From: Bauldia sp.
Lineage (GTDB): Bacteria; Pseudomonadota; Alphaproteobacteria; Rhizobiales; Kaistiaceae
Length of the DNA: 64,000 nucleotides
Direction of reading: 5' to 3'
NCBI GenBank assembly: GCA_026126065.1
Contig: JAHCJY010000003.1
Span: 248,001-312,000 of the forward strand
The position numbers and the translations under genes are program-made. Position 1 is the stretch's first letter, and each line of letters begins with the position of its first letter. Shown one piece after another: positions 15,928 to 25,007 of the stretch. The notes beneath the pieces are model-generated. The model saw only the letters and a list, made by a program, of their open reading frames with translations, ran no database searches and was not told the DNA's origin.

Positions 15928-18648
15928 ATGACTACCTACACCGAGGTCCCTTCCGTTTCCGGCGCCGGTCCGCCGACCGGCACCGTGACCTTCCTCTTCA
16001 CCGACATCGAGGGCTCCACCCGCGCGGTGCTGGCGCTCGGGACCGCGGCGTGGGCGCCGATTCTGGAGCGCCATCGCGCGCTCATCCGGGCGGCGATCGC
16101 GCCTTCCGGCACGGAGATCATAACCGAGGGCGACTCGTTCTTCGTCGTGTTCCGGAGCGCCGGCGATGCCGTCGCGGCGACCGTGGCGGCGCAGCGCCTT
16201 CTCGCCGCCGAGCCCTGGCCGATCGAGGGTGGCGTCAAGGTCCGCATGGGCCTTCACGCTGGCGAGGGCGTGCTGGACGCCGATGGCTCCTATGTCGGCA
16301 GCGACGTCCACCGGGCGGCGAGGATCGCGGGCGCCGCGCATGGCGGCCAGGTGCTTCTCTCCGAGCAGGTCCGGTCCCTCGCGGAAGCGGCACTGCCCGA
16401 GGGCGTGGCGATGGCGGACCTTGGTGAGCACCGGCTCAAGGATCTCCAGCCGCAGCGCCTCTACGCGCTGCGCATCGAGGACGTGCCGTTCGTCGACCTG
16501 CCGCCGAAATCGCTCGATGCGAGGCCGAACAATCTGCCGCGGAAGCTGACCTCCTTCGTCGGCCGCGAGAGCGAACTCGGCGACGTCGAGGCGCTTCTTG
16601 CCGGAACGAGGCTGTTGACGCTGACCGGCCCGGGCGGCACCGGCAAGACGCGGCTTGCGCTCGAACTGGCCGCCAGTGCGGCCGACGGCTTCCCCGACGG
16701 CGTGTGGTTCGTCGAACTCGAGCCGATCCGCGACCCCTCGCTGGTCGCCGCGACGATCGCCCGGACGATGGGTCTTGTCCTTACGGCGAAGCGTCCCGCC
16801 CGCGACGTGGTCGTGGAGGCGGTCGGCGACCGGCGCGTGCTTTTCGTCCTCGACAATTTCGAGCAGGTCATCGCGGCGGCGCCGCTCGTCGCCGATTTCC
16901 TGGGCGCGGCCTCGAACCTTCGCATCATCGCCACGAGCCGCATCGCGCTTCGCGTTTCCGGCGAGCAGGAATACGAGGTGCCCGGCCTGCCGGCGCCGCC
17001 CGACATCGCGCGCCTGTCCGGGCTCGAACGCGAGAACCTGCCGGCCGAGATCCGCAATCCGGCGGTCGGCAGCATCGGCGCTTTCGAGGCGGTTCGCCTC
17101 TTCGTGGACCGTGCCGCGTCCGTCCGCCCCGGCTTTGCACTGACGCCGGACAACGCCGCCGCCATCGCCGCGATCTGCGCCCGGCTGCATGGCATGCCTC
17201 TCGCCATCGAGCTTGCCGCGGTGCGCGTGAAGCTCCTGTCGCCGGCCCAGATCCTCGGACGGCTCGAGGAGCAGTTGAAGGTGCTGGCGTCCGGGCTGCG
17301 CGACCTGCCGCCCCGGCAGCAGACCCTGCGCGGCGCCATCGCCTGGAGCTACGATCTCCTCGAGCGTCCCTTGCGGCGTTTCCTTGCGGCCCTCTCGGTC
17401 TTCTCCGGCGGGTGGGACCTCGAGGCGGCGGAGGCCGTCTGCCCCAATTCCTATGGCGCCGCCGACGTGCTGGAGGGGCTGACGCTCCTCGTCGACCACA
17501 GCCTCGTGCGGCGGCACGAGGCGGACGGCGATGTCCGCTTCGAGATGTTCCCGACGATCCGCGAGTTCGCCCGCGAGCAGGCCGCTCTCGCCGGCGAGGA
17601 CGAGGCGATGCTGGCCCGCCACGCCCGCTACTATCTCCATCTCGCCGAGATGGCGGCGAAGGACCTCTTCGGCGATCGCCAGCGGAGCTGGCTCGACCGC
17701 CTTGAGCGCGAGCACGACAATCTGCGGGCGGCGATCGCCTGGGCGACGCGGCGGCCGGATCCGGAGACGGCGGTACGGCTCGGCTTCGCCGCCTGGCGCT
17801 TCTGGCAGATGCGCGGCTATCTCGATGAGGCGTGGATGCGCCTCGAGGCGATGGACACGGCCGGCTGGCCGCTTGCCGACGAAGTCCGTGGCCGCCTCGT
17901 TGAGGCGCTGGGCGGCATCGCATACTGGCGGGCCGATTACGACGGCGCGGCGCGATTCTATGCCGAGGCGGTGGACCTGTGGCGGCGGGTCGGCGACGAC
18001 AACGAGGTCGCCAACGCGATCTACAATCTCTCCTTCACCGAGATACTGCCGCTGATGCAGGGCACGGGTGGCGCCGCCTCCGCCCGCGACCGCGGCCCAC
18101 GACTGCTGGCGCTCTGCGAGGAGGCGCTGGGGCTCTTTCGCAGGCACGGCAACCGCGTCGGCGAAGGCAACGTCACCTGGGGGATGGGCGGTCTGCTGTA
18201 CTTCCTCGACCGTGCCGTGGAGGGCGAGAAGCACATTCTCGAATCGCTTGCCATCTTCCGCGAGGTCAAGGACCGCCGCATGGAAGCGTGGGCGCTGCAT
18301 ATGCTCGTCCTCATCCATCTCCGGCTGAACCGGGCGGAAGCGGCCGAGGCGGACGGTCGGGCGGCGCTCACTCTTTTTCATGCCGCGGGCGACCTTTCGG
18401 GCGTCGCCATGGTTCTCGGCGACCTCGCGCTCACCGCGACCAAGCTGGGCGACCGCCGCCGCGCCGGACGTCTCAACGGTGTCGCCGAGCGGCTCTACAG
18501 CGCGACGGGGGCGGCGCTCTCCGCCCAGGTCGACCGCATGACCGGTCTCAGGATCGACGCGGTCCTGTCGCCCGAGGAGATCGCCGCCTTTGGCGCGGAG
18601 GGCGCGCGGCTCTCTGTCGACGAGGCCGTGCGCTATGCGGTCTCGTAA
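15928..18648 (+). CDS. Class III adenylate/guanylate cyclase-like domain fused to STAND ATPase and helical repeats
   Basis: A 906-residue signalling protein. Residues 15-180 form a class III nucleotide cyclase-like domain with metal aspartates Asp26 (FLFTDIEGSTR) and Asp69 (EGDSFFVVF). The transition-state Asn of active cyclases (usually VNxAAR) is replaced by His128 in DVHRAARI, while Arg132 is kept, so activity is uncertain. Residues about 210-520 are a STAND/NB-ARC-type ATPase with P-loop GPGGTGKTR (Lys240) and a Walker B-like LFVLDNFEQV. The C-terminal third is alpha-helical, TPR-like. The whole fits rhizobial cyclase/ATPase hybrid regulators, some of which end in a LuxR DNA-binding domain; none is visible here. 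Start ATG 15928 begins just before the cyclase domain. The gene is divergent from the cyclic-nucleotide-binding protein 192 bases away, which may not be accidental. Confidence 0.85.
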   Translation: MTTYTEVPSVSGAGPPTGTVTFLFTDIEGSTRAVLALGTAAWAPILERHRALIRAAIAPSGTEIITEGDSFFVVFRSAGDAVAATVAAQRLLAAEPWPIEGGVKVRMGLHAGEGVLDADGSYVGSDVHRAARIAGAAHGGQVLLSEQVRSLAEAALPEGVAMADLGEHRLKDLQPQRLYALRIEDVPFVDLPPKSLDARPNNLPRKLTSFVGRESELGDVEALLAGTRLLTLTGPGGTGKTRLALELAASAADGFPDGVWFVELEPIRDPSLVAATIARTMGLVLTAKRPARDVVVEAVGDRRVLFVLDNFEQVIAAAPLVADFLGAASNLRIIATSRIALRVSGEQEYEVPGLPAPPDIARLSGLERENLPAEIRNPAVGSIGAFEAVRLFVDRAASVRPGFALTPDNAAAIAAICARLHGMPLAIELAAVRVKLLSPAQILGRLEEQLKVLASGLRDLPPRQQTLRGAIAWSYDLLERPLRRFLAALSVFSGGWDLEAAEAVCPNSYGAADVLEGLTLLVDHSLVRRHEADGDVRFEMFPTIREFAREQAALAGEDEAMLARHARYYLHLAEMAAKDLFGDRQRSWLDRLEREHDNLRAAIAWATRRPDPETAVRLGFAAWRFWQMRGYLDEAWMRLEAMDTAGWPLADEVRGRLVEALGGIAYWRADYDGAARFYAEAVDLWRRVGDDNEVANAIYNLSFTEILPLMQGTGGAASARDRGPRLLALCEEALGLFRRHGNRVGEGNVTWGMGGLLYFLDRAVEGEKHILESLAIFREVKDRRMEAWALHMLVLIHLRLNRAEAAEADGRAALTLFHAAGDLSGVAMVLGDLALTATKLGDRRRAGRLNGVAERLYSATGAALSAQVDRMTGLRIDAVLSPEEIAAFGAEGARLSVDEAVRYAVS

Positions 18649-18741
18649 CCCTCGCATCTGATACAAATTGACCAACCCCGTGCGCCTGCTACACTTTCGG
18701 GGCCGAGATCAGCTCAGGCTCATGGACGGGGGTTTTTTAGG

Positions 18742-19206
18742 ATGCTGAAGAAGTTTGCACTGGCGGCTGCGGTCGCGGTGAGCGCTACGGTTGTGTCCGG
18801 CGCTGCACAGGCCTGCCCGAATTACTCGCTGCGGGCAGCGTTCGGCACCATCAGCCTGCCGGGCGGGTTCCTCCCGGATCCGTATGTCCGCAATGTGACC
18901 GCTGGCGGCGGCTACTATTTGCCCAACTGCGGCTTCGGCAACATCGGCTGGGTCGCGGCCGCGCCTGACTTCCAGCTCAACTACGGCGGCGGAGCGGCCA
19001 GGCTTACGATCGCGATCAACTCCAACACCGACACGATCCTGCTCATCAACGATCCGTACGGTCAGTGGTTCTACAGCGACGATGTCGGCAATTTCGACGC
19101 CGCGCTCTTCTTCAACGGTCGGGTCGCGGGCGTCTATGACATCTGGATCGGTACCTACAACCGCGCCAGTGGCATCCCCGCCCAGCTCTACATCTCGGAG
19201 TACTAG
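18742..19206 (+). CDS. Small secreted beta-rich protein (pre-peptidase C-like)
   Basis: A 154-residue exported protein with a clear signal peptide ending near GAAQACP. The mature part contains GGFLPDPYVRNVTAGG, PNCGFGNIGW, PDFQLNY, DTILLINDPYGQWFYSDD and YDIWIGTY. This is the pattern of a small periplasmic family in Hyphomicrobiales that resembles bacterial pre-peptidase C-terminal domains and is often mislabelled peptidase S1; no protease catalytic residues are present. The three cysteines allow one disulfide. It has its own ribosome-binding region and a strong terminator right after it, so it is a single-gene unit. Function unknown. Confidence 0.82.
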   Translation: MLKKFALAAAVAVSATVVSGAAQACPNYSLRAAFGTISLPGGFLPDPYVRNVTAGGGYYLPNCGFGNIGWVAAAPDFQLNYGGGAARLTIAINSNTDTILLINDPYGQWFYSDDVGNFDAALFFNGRVAGVYDIWIGTYNRASGIPAQLYISEY

Positions 19207-19244
19207 GCTCGCGCCGCTCGCGGCGGCATAGGCCTCGACACCAG

Positions 19245-19276
19245 AATGCCCGGCCTTGCGCCGGGCATTTTCGTTT
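19245..19276 (+). terminator. Rho-independent terminator after the small secreted protein
   Basis: Perfect 10-base-pair stem AATGCCCGGC (19245-19254) and GCCGGGCATT (19260-19269), a 5-base loop and a T-rich tail TTCGTTT. It lies 39 bases after the stop at 19206. Confidence 0.88.
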
Positions 19277-19305
19277 GGCCGCGGACTGCCCGGGCGAGCA
19301 GTCAG

Positions 19306-19929
19306 CTACCGCTTCCGTCCCACCAGCAGCGCCACGCCGTGCTGGTGCGCCGGGCCGTGGGCGAAATCGTCCTCGACGAACTCGCGGTACGAAACGATCT
19401 CGAAGGCCGAGAAGTAGGGAAGGAGCGTTCCGGGCGCGAAATAGGTGGAGAGCGCGCCGGCGGTCTCCGAGACGTTCGCCGCGTGCCGGAAGCCCGGGTC
19501 CTCGGTCGTGAAGGCCTCGCAGAAGACCTGGCCGCCCGGGGTGAGTGCGTCGAAGGCGCGGTCGACGACGTTCTGGACGGCGGAAAGGTCGAGATGGCTG
19601 AGGAGGCTGACCATGACCACGCCGTCGAAATGCTCCGGCGCGCCCTCGTAGCGCGTGACGTCGGCCTGTTCCGCGGTGATCGGCAGGCCGCTCGCCCTTG
19701 CGAGGCCAGCGAGCTGTTTCGTGCCCAGTTCTGAATAGTCGACGGCCGTGACCCGCGCACCGCGCCGGGCCGCGACGATCGCGTGGCGACCCTGGCCCGC
19801 GCCGAGGTCGAGGATGGCGGGTTCGGCGACGCCGAGGCTGTCGAGGAAGGCGAGGTACTCCGGCCGGACGTCGGTCCCGTAGTAGGTCGGGTCCGTGGCA
19901 TAGAAGCTGTCGAAGAAGGCGCCGGTCAT
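19306..19929 (-). CDS. Class I SAM-dependent methyltransferase
   Basis: A 207-residue soluble protein with a class I methyltransferase fold. Motif I is ILDLGAGQGRHAI (Asp41-Gly47), motif II ends in VTAVDYSE, and the post-motif strands VVMVSLLSHLD and LTPGGQVFCEAF are as expected. The nearest named relatives are TehB/UbiE-like small-molecule methyltransferases, but nothing in the sequence fixes the substrate. It is transcribed toward the small secreted protein and shares its downstream region with that gene's terminator. No neighbour suggests a pathway. Confidence 0.85.
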   Translation of the reverse strand: MTGAFFDSFYATDPTYYGTDVRPEYLAFLDSLGVAEPAILDLGAGQGRHAIVAARRGARVTAVDYSELGTKQLAGLARASGLPITAEQADVTRYEGAPEHFDGVVMVSLLSHLDLSAVQNVVDRAFDALTPGGQVFCEAFTTEDPGFRHAANVSETAGALSTYFAPGTLLPYFSAFEIVSYREFVEDDFAHGPAHQHGVALLVGRKR

Positions 19930-20410
19930 CGCTCCGCCCTGGCTGCGGCCGGCCTGTGGCCGGCGAGGGAGCGCGACGCTACCCCTTTGGCGACCGGAGT
20001 AAAGCCGCGGCCGGCCGCCCGGGTGGACGCAAGGTCGTGAAGTCCTGAGCCAATGGCGCGAAACGCGTCGGGCCGTCGGCCGGCGCCCACGCGCTCTGCC
20101 GGGTGGAACTCACCGCAACCAGAGAGCGGTGTCCGTCCGTTGCTGACACTCGTCGCGTGTTCGTGGGCAACTCGGATTCGGATGAGCGAATCACGGGAGA
20201 GCCGGCGAACTGCGGGATCATCTTTCCGCTGCATCGCCGCTACGGCCGCTTCGCTGCCGCCATCTCGAAGTCCCGCGGCGGTCCGGATCGTCTCCGTCAC
20301 CGGGTCTTTTCCGCCGGCAGGCCAGGCACCGCCGCGAAGCCGCGGCCCCCTGGCCGCTTGACGCCCGGCGGCCGAAGGCAGCATTTCGGGTCCACAACAC
20401 GGAGTCGCCC
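19930..20410. other. Intergenic region between methyltransferase and phosphomannomutase genes
   Basis: 481 bases separating divergent genes. Frames here have no initiation signals or recognisable protein sequence. It should hold both promoters, but I cannot assign a clear -35/-10 pair. No repeat, RNA gene or terminator was seen. Confidence 0.5.
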
Positions 20411-21931
20411 ATGTTTCCGAAGCCGGTCACTGGCATTCGCCCCAACAGCTTCGCCTTCGAAACGCAGCCGTTGGTGAAGCCGACCGGGTTCCGCGAATAC
20501 GACGCGCGGTGGTGGTTCGGGCAGCCCGACTCGCCAATCCCGCCGGAGCTCAACCTGATGGGCGTCCAGGCGCTCGGAATGGGCATCGGCACGCTGATCC
20601 ACGAGCGCGGCGTCCGGCCCGACATCGTGGTCGGCCACGACTATCGCTCCTACTCGATGTCGATAAAGCTCGCCCTCGTCGCCGGCCTGATGTCGGCCGG
20701 CTGCCGCGTCAAGGATGTCGGGCTCGCGCTGTCACCGATGGCATATTTTGCCCAGTTCGAGCTCGACTGCCCGGCGGTCGCCATGGTCACGGCCTCGCAC
20801 AACGAGAATGGCTGGACCGGCGTGAAGATGGGAACCGACCGCCCGCTGACCTTCGGTCCTGAGGAGATCACCCGGCTCAAGGACATCGTGCTGGGTGGGC
20901 TCGCGCAGGACCGCGCCGGCGGCTCTTACGAGTACATCGACGGCTTTGCCGAGCGCTACATCGCCGATCTCGCCAACCGGCCGAAGCTGACGCGAAAGCT
21001 CAAGGTGGTCGCCGCCTGCGGCAACGGCACGGCCGGCGCGTTTGCCCCCGAAGTCCTGCGCCGCGTCGGCTGCGAGGTCATCGAACTCGACACCGAACTC
21101 GATCACAACTTCCCGCGCTACAACCCAAATCCCGAAGACCTGAAGATGCTTCACGTCCTCGCCGATACGGTGCGTGAAACGGGCGCGGATGTCGGTTTCG
21201 GCTTCGACGGCGATGGCGACCGCTGCGGCGTGGTCGACAATACCGGCCGCGAGATCTTTGCCGACAAGGTCGGCGCCATCATCGCGCGCGACCTTTCGGC
21301 GAGCCATCCGAATGCGAAATTCGTCGTCGACGTGAAGTCGACCGGCCTCTTCCGCACCGATCCGGTCCTCCTCGAGCGGGGCGTGACGACGGACTACTGG
21401 AAGACCGGCCATTCCTACATGAAGCGCCGCGTCAACGAGATCGGCGCGCTCGCCGGCTTCGAGAAGAGCGGCCACTTCTTCTTCAACAAGCCGATCGGCC
21501 GCGGTTACGACGACGGTATCCTGACGGCGTTGACCATCTGCGGCGTCCTCGACCGCAGCCCGGACATGACGATGGCGGAGGTGTATGACGCCCTGCCGCA
21601 CACCTTCGGCTCGCCGACGATGTCGGCGCATTGCGACGACGAGGCGAAGTACGGCGTCGTCGATACGGTGTCGGAACGGTTCGCCGCCATGTTCCAGGCC
21701 AGGGAGCAGGTCGCGGGCCATGCGATCGTCGACCTGGTGACCGTCAACGGCGTCCGCGTCGTCACGGACGACGGAACCTGGGGCCTTGTCCGCGCGTCCT
21801 CCAACAAGCCGGAACTCGTGGTGGTGGTGGAGAGCCCCGTCTCCGACGCGCGCCTTCGGGAAATGTTCGCCGCCGTCGACGGAGTGCTCCGCGAGAACCC
21901 CGGCGTCGGCCGCTACAACCAGACGATTTGA
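20411..21931 (+). CDS. manB: Phosphomannomutase/phosphoglucomutase
   Basis: A 506-residue member of the alpha-D-phosphohexomutase superfamily, which interconverts hexose 6- and 1-phosphates for polysaccharide and nucleotide-sugar synthesis. The active-site phosphoserine is Ser129 in TASHNENGWTGVKMG. The metal loop is DGDGDR (Asp266, Asp268, Asp270, Arg271). The sugar-binding loop appears as GFEKSGHFFF, and a phosphate-binding RASSNKPELVV lies near the C-terminus. Length and motifs are those of a complete enzyme. It starts at ATG 20411, and its TGA stop overlaps the TTG start of the next gene. It could supply mannose-1-P or glucose-1-P for the glycosyltransferases nearby; the sugar preference (manB versus pgm) is not decided by sequence. 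Confidence 0.9.
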   Translation: MFPKPVTGIRPNSFAFETQPLVKPTGFREYDARWWFGQPDSPIPPELNLMGVQALGMGIGTLIHERGVRPDIVVGHDYRSYSMSIKLALVAGLMSAGCRVKDVGLALSPMAYFAQFELDCPAVAMVTASHNENGWTGVKMGTDRPLTFGPEEITRLKDIVLGGLAQDRAGGSYEYIDGFAERYIADLANRPKLTRKLKVVAACGNGTAGAFAPEVLRRVGCEVIELDTELDHNFPRYNPNPEDLKMLHVLADTVRETGADVGFGFDGDGDRCGVVDNTGREIFADKVGAIIARDLSASHPNAKFVVDVKSTGLFRTDPVLLERGVTTDYWKTGHSYMKRRVNEIGALAGFEKSGHFFFNKPIGRGYDDGILTALTICGVLDRSPDMTMAEVYDALPHTFGSPTMSAHCDDEAKYGVVDTVSERFAAMFQAREQVAGHAIVDLVTVNGVRVVTDDGTWGLVRASSNKPELVVVVESPVSDARLREMFAAVDGVLRENPGVGRYNQTI

Positions 21932-22845
21932 GCCGCGCCTTGCCCATTCTCCGTCGCCTCGTCCTCGCCGGCATCGCCATATTCGCCCTCTCCGGCGTCG
22001 CGGCGGCGCAGGCATGGCGGGAGGAAGTGCCGACGCTCCGTGTCGGAATCCTCGCGGGCGAGAACCAGGCCTACACGCTTGCCCGGGTCGAGCCGTTCCG
22101 GCTCTATCTCGAGGCCCGGCTCGGCATCGATGTCGAGATCGTCCCCGGCTACGACTATCCGGCGCTGATCGCCGCGCAGACCAATGCCGGCGTCCACGCC
22201 ACCTTCCTGTCGGCGACCGCCTATGCGACCGCCCGCGCAGCCTGCAACTGCGTCGAGCCCGTGGTCATCCCGACGACGCGCGAAGGCGATACCGGCTTCT
22301 ACGCGATCATGGTTGCTCCCGCGGGCGGTCCGGTCCGCGACCTCGACGATCTCGCCGGCCGCCGCCTCGCCGTGTCGACGACCGATTCGGTCGCCGGCCG
22401 CCTGCTGCCCCTTCGCCTTTTCGCCGATGCCGGCATGGGTCAGGACCGGTTCGACCTCGTCCAGCGCGACGCACCGGCGGCGGCCGTTGCGGCGCTCGCG
22501 GCGGGCGAGGCGGACGCCGCCCTCGCGTGGTCCTCGATGACGGGAAGTGCCGCGACCGGCTATCGCGCCGGCGTCCTCGCCCAGATGGTGGCTGCCGGAA
22601 CGCTGGTGATGGCCGATATCGCGGTGGTCTGGCGGTCGCCCGAGATCCCAAACCCGCCTCTCGTGGTCCAGTCGGCCCTGCCGGAAGACCTCAAGACCGC
22701 CCTTCGCAATGCGATGGTGGAACTCCGCAGCGCCGACCCCGCCGCTCTCGACGCAATCGATGGCGCCTATGGCGGCGGCTATCGCCCTGCCACCGCGTCC
22801 GAATTTGCGCCGCTGGTGGTGCTGTTCGAGCGCCCGGCGGGGTAG
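21928..22845 (+). CDS. PhnD-like phosphate/phosphonate-type ABC substrate-binding protein
   Basis: A 305-residue periplasmic binding protein with a signal peptide (LVLAGIAIFAL...AAAQAW). The start is read as TTG 21928, which overlaps the upstream stop (TTGA); TTG 21940 is an alternative. The body follows the PhnD/PtxB pattern: LRVGILAGENQ, a domain beginning RVEPFRLYLEARLG, TFLSATAYATA and DLAGRRLAVSTTDSVAG. No ABC ATPase or permease gene is adjacent, so it is an orphan binding protein, and proteins of this type also serve as sensors for two-component systems. Coupling to a phosphohexomutase gene is unusual. The ligand is unknown. Confidence 0.8.
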   Translation: MSRALPILRRLVLAGIAIFALSGVAAAQAWREEVPTLRVGILAGENQAYTLARVEPFRLYLEARLGIDVEIVPGYDYPALIAAQTNAGVHATFLSATAYATARAACNCVEPVVIPTTREGDTGFYAIMVAPAGGPVRDLDDLAGRRLAVSTTDSVAGRLLPLRLFADAGMGQDRFDLVQRDAPAAAVAALAAGEADAALAWSSMTGSAATGYRAGVLAQMVAAGTLVMADIAVVWRSPEIPNPPLVVQSALPEDLKTALRNAMVELRSADPAALDAIDGAYGGGYRPATASEFAPLVVLFERPAG

Positions 22846-22945
22846 CGCCCGGCGCCCGTGTGGTTAGCGTAACGTTGCCGGCAAACCCCCGATTCTCCTA
22901 AAGCCGTGCAAGGGTTCCTCAAGGCGCGTTTGCTATTCCCGTGGC

Positions 22946-23506
22946 ATGGCACCGTCGCCCCTGCCCGCCGTTGAAAACGCCGCCTCGCGGCGTTTTCGGC
23001 TGCGCGCGTTCCGGAGCGACACCCGGGGCGCGACGGCGGTCGAGTTCGCCCTCCTCGCCATCCCGTTCTTCCTGCTCCTCTTCGCGATCCTTGAGACGTT
23101 CCTCTTCTTCTTCGCGAGCCAGACCGTATCGGCCGCCACACAGGCGGCGTCGCGGCTGATCCGGACGGGGCAGGCGCAGGCGCTCTCCTACACCGATGCC
23201 GACTTCAAGGACGCGATCTGCCGGTCCATGGCGGGTATCCTCAACTGCGCGGCCAATCTGAGGGTCGACGTTCGCACGGTCGCTACGTTCGGCGCGGTCG
23301 ATCTCGCCCCGCCGTTCGACGATGACGGCAATCTCGATCCCCAGGACTTCGACTATGACGACGGCGTTGCCGGCGACATCGTCGTGGTCCGCGCCTACTA
23401 CGAATGGCCGATCAACACCGACCTCCTGGGGATCGGGCTTGCCAATCTCGGTAATGGCGGCCGGCTCATCGCAGTGGCGACGGCCTTCCGGAACGAGCCC
23501 TTCTGA
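22946..23506 (+). CDS. tadE: TadE-like pseudopilin of the Flp/Tad pilus
   Basis: A 186-residue pseudopilin. A basic leader (RSDTRG) precedes the prepilin-type sequence ATAVEFALLAIPFFLLLFAIL, with the conserved Glu five residues after the expected cleavage Gly. A globular domain follows. TadE proteins are processed by a CpaA-type peptidase and are minor components or assembly factors of type IVb pili. The stop TGA overlaps the ATG of the next gene (TGATG at 23504-23508), so the two are coupled. They lie about 1.5 kb upstream of the flp pilin gene, with one minus-strand gene in between. Confidence 0.9.
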   Translation: MAPSPLPAVENAASRRFRLRAFRSDTRGATAVEFALLAIPFFLLLFAILETFLFFFASQTVSAATQAASRLIRTGQAQALSYTDADFKDAICRSMAGILNCAANLRVDVRTVATFGAVDLAPPFDDDGNLDPQDFDYDDGVAGDIVVVRAYYEWPINTDLLGIGLANLGNGGRLIAVATAFRNEPF

Positions 23507-24060
23507 TGCGCGCGATCCGCTTCCCCCGGCTGCTGCCAGGGCGGTTCCGCACGGACACGCGCGGCGCGGCGGCGCTCGAATTCGCCCTCATCCTCCCGGG
23601 CATGCTGGCCCTCTACATCGGCGGCATCGAGGTGAGCTCGGCGGTGATGGTCGACCACAAGGTGACCCACGCCACGAGCGTCCTCGCCGACCTGGTCACC
23701 CAGGCGGACGGGAGCATCAGCAATGTCGAGATGGCGAACATTCTGGACGCGGTGACGACCGTCATCAGTCCCTACCCCGAGAACGAGTTCGCGATCGTCG
23801 TCTCGGGCGTGCGGGTCGACGATGAGGGGGTTGCCCGCGTCGTATGGAGCGACGCCCGCAATGCCACGGCGCTGCCGGTCGCTTCGGCCGTGTCGCTCCC
23901 CACCGGGCTCGACCAGCCCGACACGTTCCTCGTCGTGGCCGAGGTGTCCTACGACTTCCATGCCGGCGTCGGCGCCTTCATCATCGGGACGATCGAACTG
24001 TCGGACCAGTTCTACCTGCGTCCCCGCTACAACACCCAGATATGCCGCCCCACCTGCTAG
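23506..24060 (+). CDS. TadE/TadF-like pseudopilin
   Basis: A 184-residue second pseudopilin. RTDTRGAAALEFALILPGML has the prepilin peptidase site after Gly and the conserved Glu, followed by a globular domain rich in beta strands (EFAIVVSGVRV, TFLVVAEVSYDF). It is coupled to the preceding gene by a one-base overlap. It ends QICRPTC, with two cysteines that may form a disulfide. TadE and TadF cannot be separated by eye; as second in the pair, TadF is the more likely label. Confidence 0.88.
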   Translation: MRAIRFPRLLPGRFRTDTRGAAALEFALILPGMLALYIGGIEVSSAVMVDHKVTHATSVLADLVTQADGSISNVEMANILDAVTTVISPYPENEFAIVVSGVRVDDEGVARVVWSDARNATALPVASAVSLPTGLDQPDTFLVVAEVSYDFHAGVGAFIIGTIELSDQFYLRPRYNTQICRPTC

Positions 24061-24123
24061 CCGAATGCTGACGCCTCCTCGGCGATCCTCCCGCCCGGGC
24101 GTCGATGTGCGCCCCGCGAGGGC

Positions 24124-24603
24124 CTAGTCGCCGCGGGCGAGGTCGCCGCGGGTCTGCAGCTGCTGCGCGGTGAGGTCGAAGATCGATGGCGCATCGCCGA
24201 CATTGAGCGTCGGCTCGCAGGTCGGATTGCAGCTGTAGGTCTCGCGGGTCGAGCGGCGGAACACCGTGACCTGAAGATCATTCGACCGCACCGTGACCAG
24301 TTCGTCGACGATCGTCGTCCCGTCGGCCGCCAGCACGATCAGGTTGGTGGTGCCGAAGCTTCGGCCGGTCAGCACCAGCATCGTCGGGCCCAGGATGGTC
24401 GCGTCGGCGATCGACGGATTGCCGATGATGACCGAGCGCGCGGGCTCGGAGAACCGGAGGACCACGGCCTGGTCGACCGTCACCAGCATCGGCGTGCGAT
24501 TCTGCGCGGGCGCGGGGACGGCGACGAGGAGGGTTGCAGCCACGGCGAGCCCCCGCAGCGCGCGCGCCGTGAGCCCGCTCCTCTGGCTTGGTGCCAATCG
24601 CAT
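24124..24603 (-). CDS. Stand-alone pilus-formation N-terminal domain protein (CpaC N-domain paralogue)
   Basis: A 159-residue exported protein with a signal peptide ending VPAPAQNR. The mature part matches the N-terminal domain of the CpaC/RcpA secretin: LRFSEPARSVIIGNPSIADATI, then LVLTGRSFGTTNLIVL. Compare PRDARDVLVSNPGIADVVV and LTGIAVGQTSLFIF in CpaC of this window. There is no secretin barrel, so it is a separate periplasmic accessory. It could bind the secretin or the pilus shaft. Start ATG 24603 is where the signal peptide begins. It is divergent from the flp gene and reads toward the tadE pair. Its C-terminal 55 residues carry a CxxxC pair (SCNPTC). Confidence 0.85.
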   Translation of the reverse strand: MRLAPSQRSGLTARALRGLAVAATLLVAVPAPAQNRTPMLVTVDQAVVLRFSEPARSVIIGNPSIADATILGPTMLVLTGRSFGTTNLIVLAADGTTIVDELVTVRSNDLQVTVFRRSTRETYSCNPTCEPTLNVGDAPSIFDLTAQQLQTRGDLARGD

Positions 24604-25007
24604 CAGCGCCCCGGAATCCGTTTGTCGAGATGATGCGGCGAGAGTGCGCGCGAATGGTGAATCAACGCTTAAGCGCGAATGGCTCCCCGTTCTCCTTGAA
24701 TATGTTGAACGAATACTTTCCGCGATCGTCGACATCAGCCTAAACATCGCCACGTCCAAACCCGATATAACCGATTGTAATATAAGGGTTTTTAGCCATC
24801 CGGTAACGGTCTCGTCATCGACAGTATAGTAAACAGATCTGAAACAGGACGTCGGAATAACGGGATGCGGCTTAACCAATGTTCAGTGTTTAGCGCGTAG
24901 GTTCGATCTCGGTAACGGCCCGCACGACAAGAAAAAACAGTCTGAAGCGGCAGCAAATAAAAGACCGAGCCGAGAGCTGTTCAAACAAGAGTGGATGGAG
25001 ACCAACA
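24604..25007. promoter_or_regulatory. AT-rich divergent promoter region upstream of flp
   Basis: 404 bases separate the CpaC-N-like gene from the pilin gene. The stretch 24690-24990 is markedly richer in A and T than its surroundings. It contains CTTAAGCG near 24670 and TTAACCAA at 24872-24879, which resembles the CtrA half-site TTAACCAT. The pilin ribosome-binding site GGATGGAG lies just before 25008. No coding frame is convincing. It should contain promoters in both directions. Confidence 0.6.

Noticed and set aside
15877..18675. 932-residue open frame on the minus strand
   Set aside because: Antisense to the cyclase/STAND gene; no recognisable domains or start signal.
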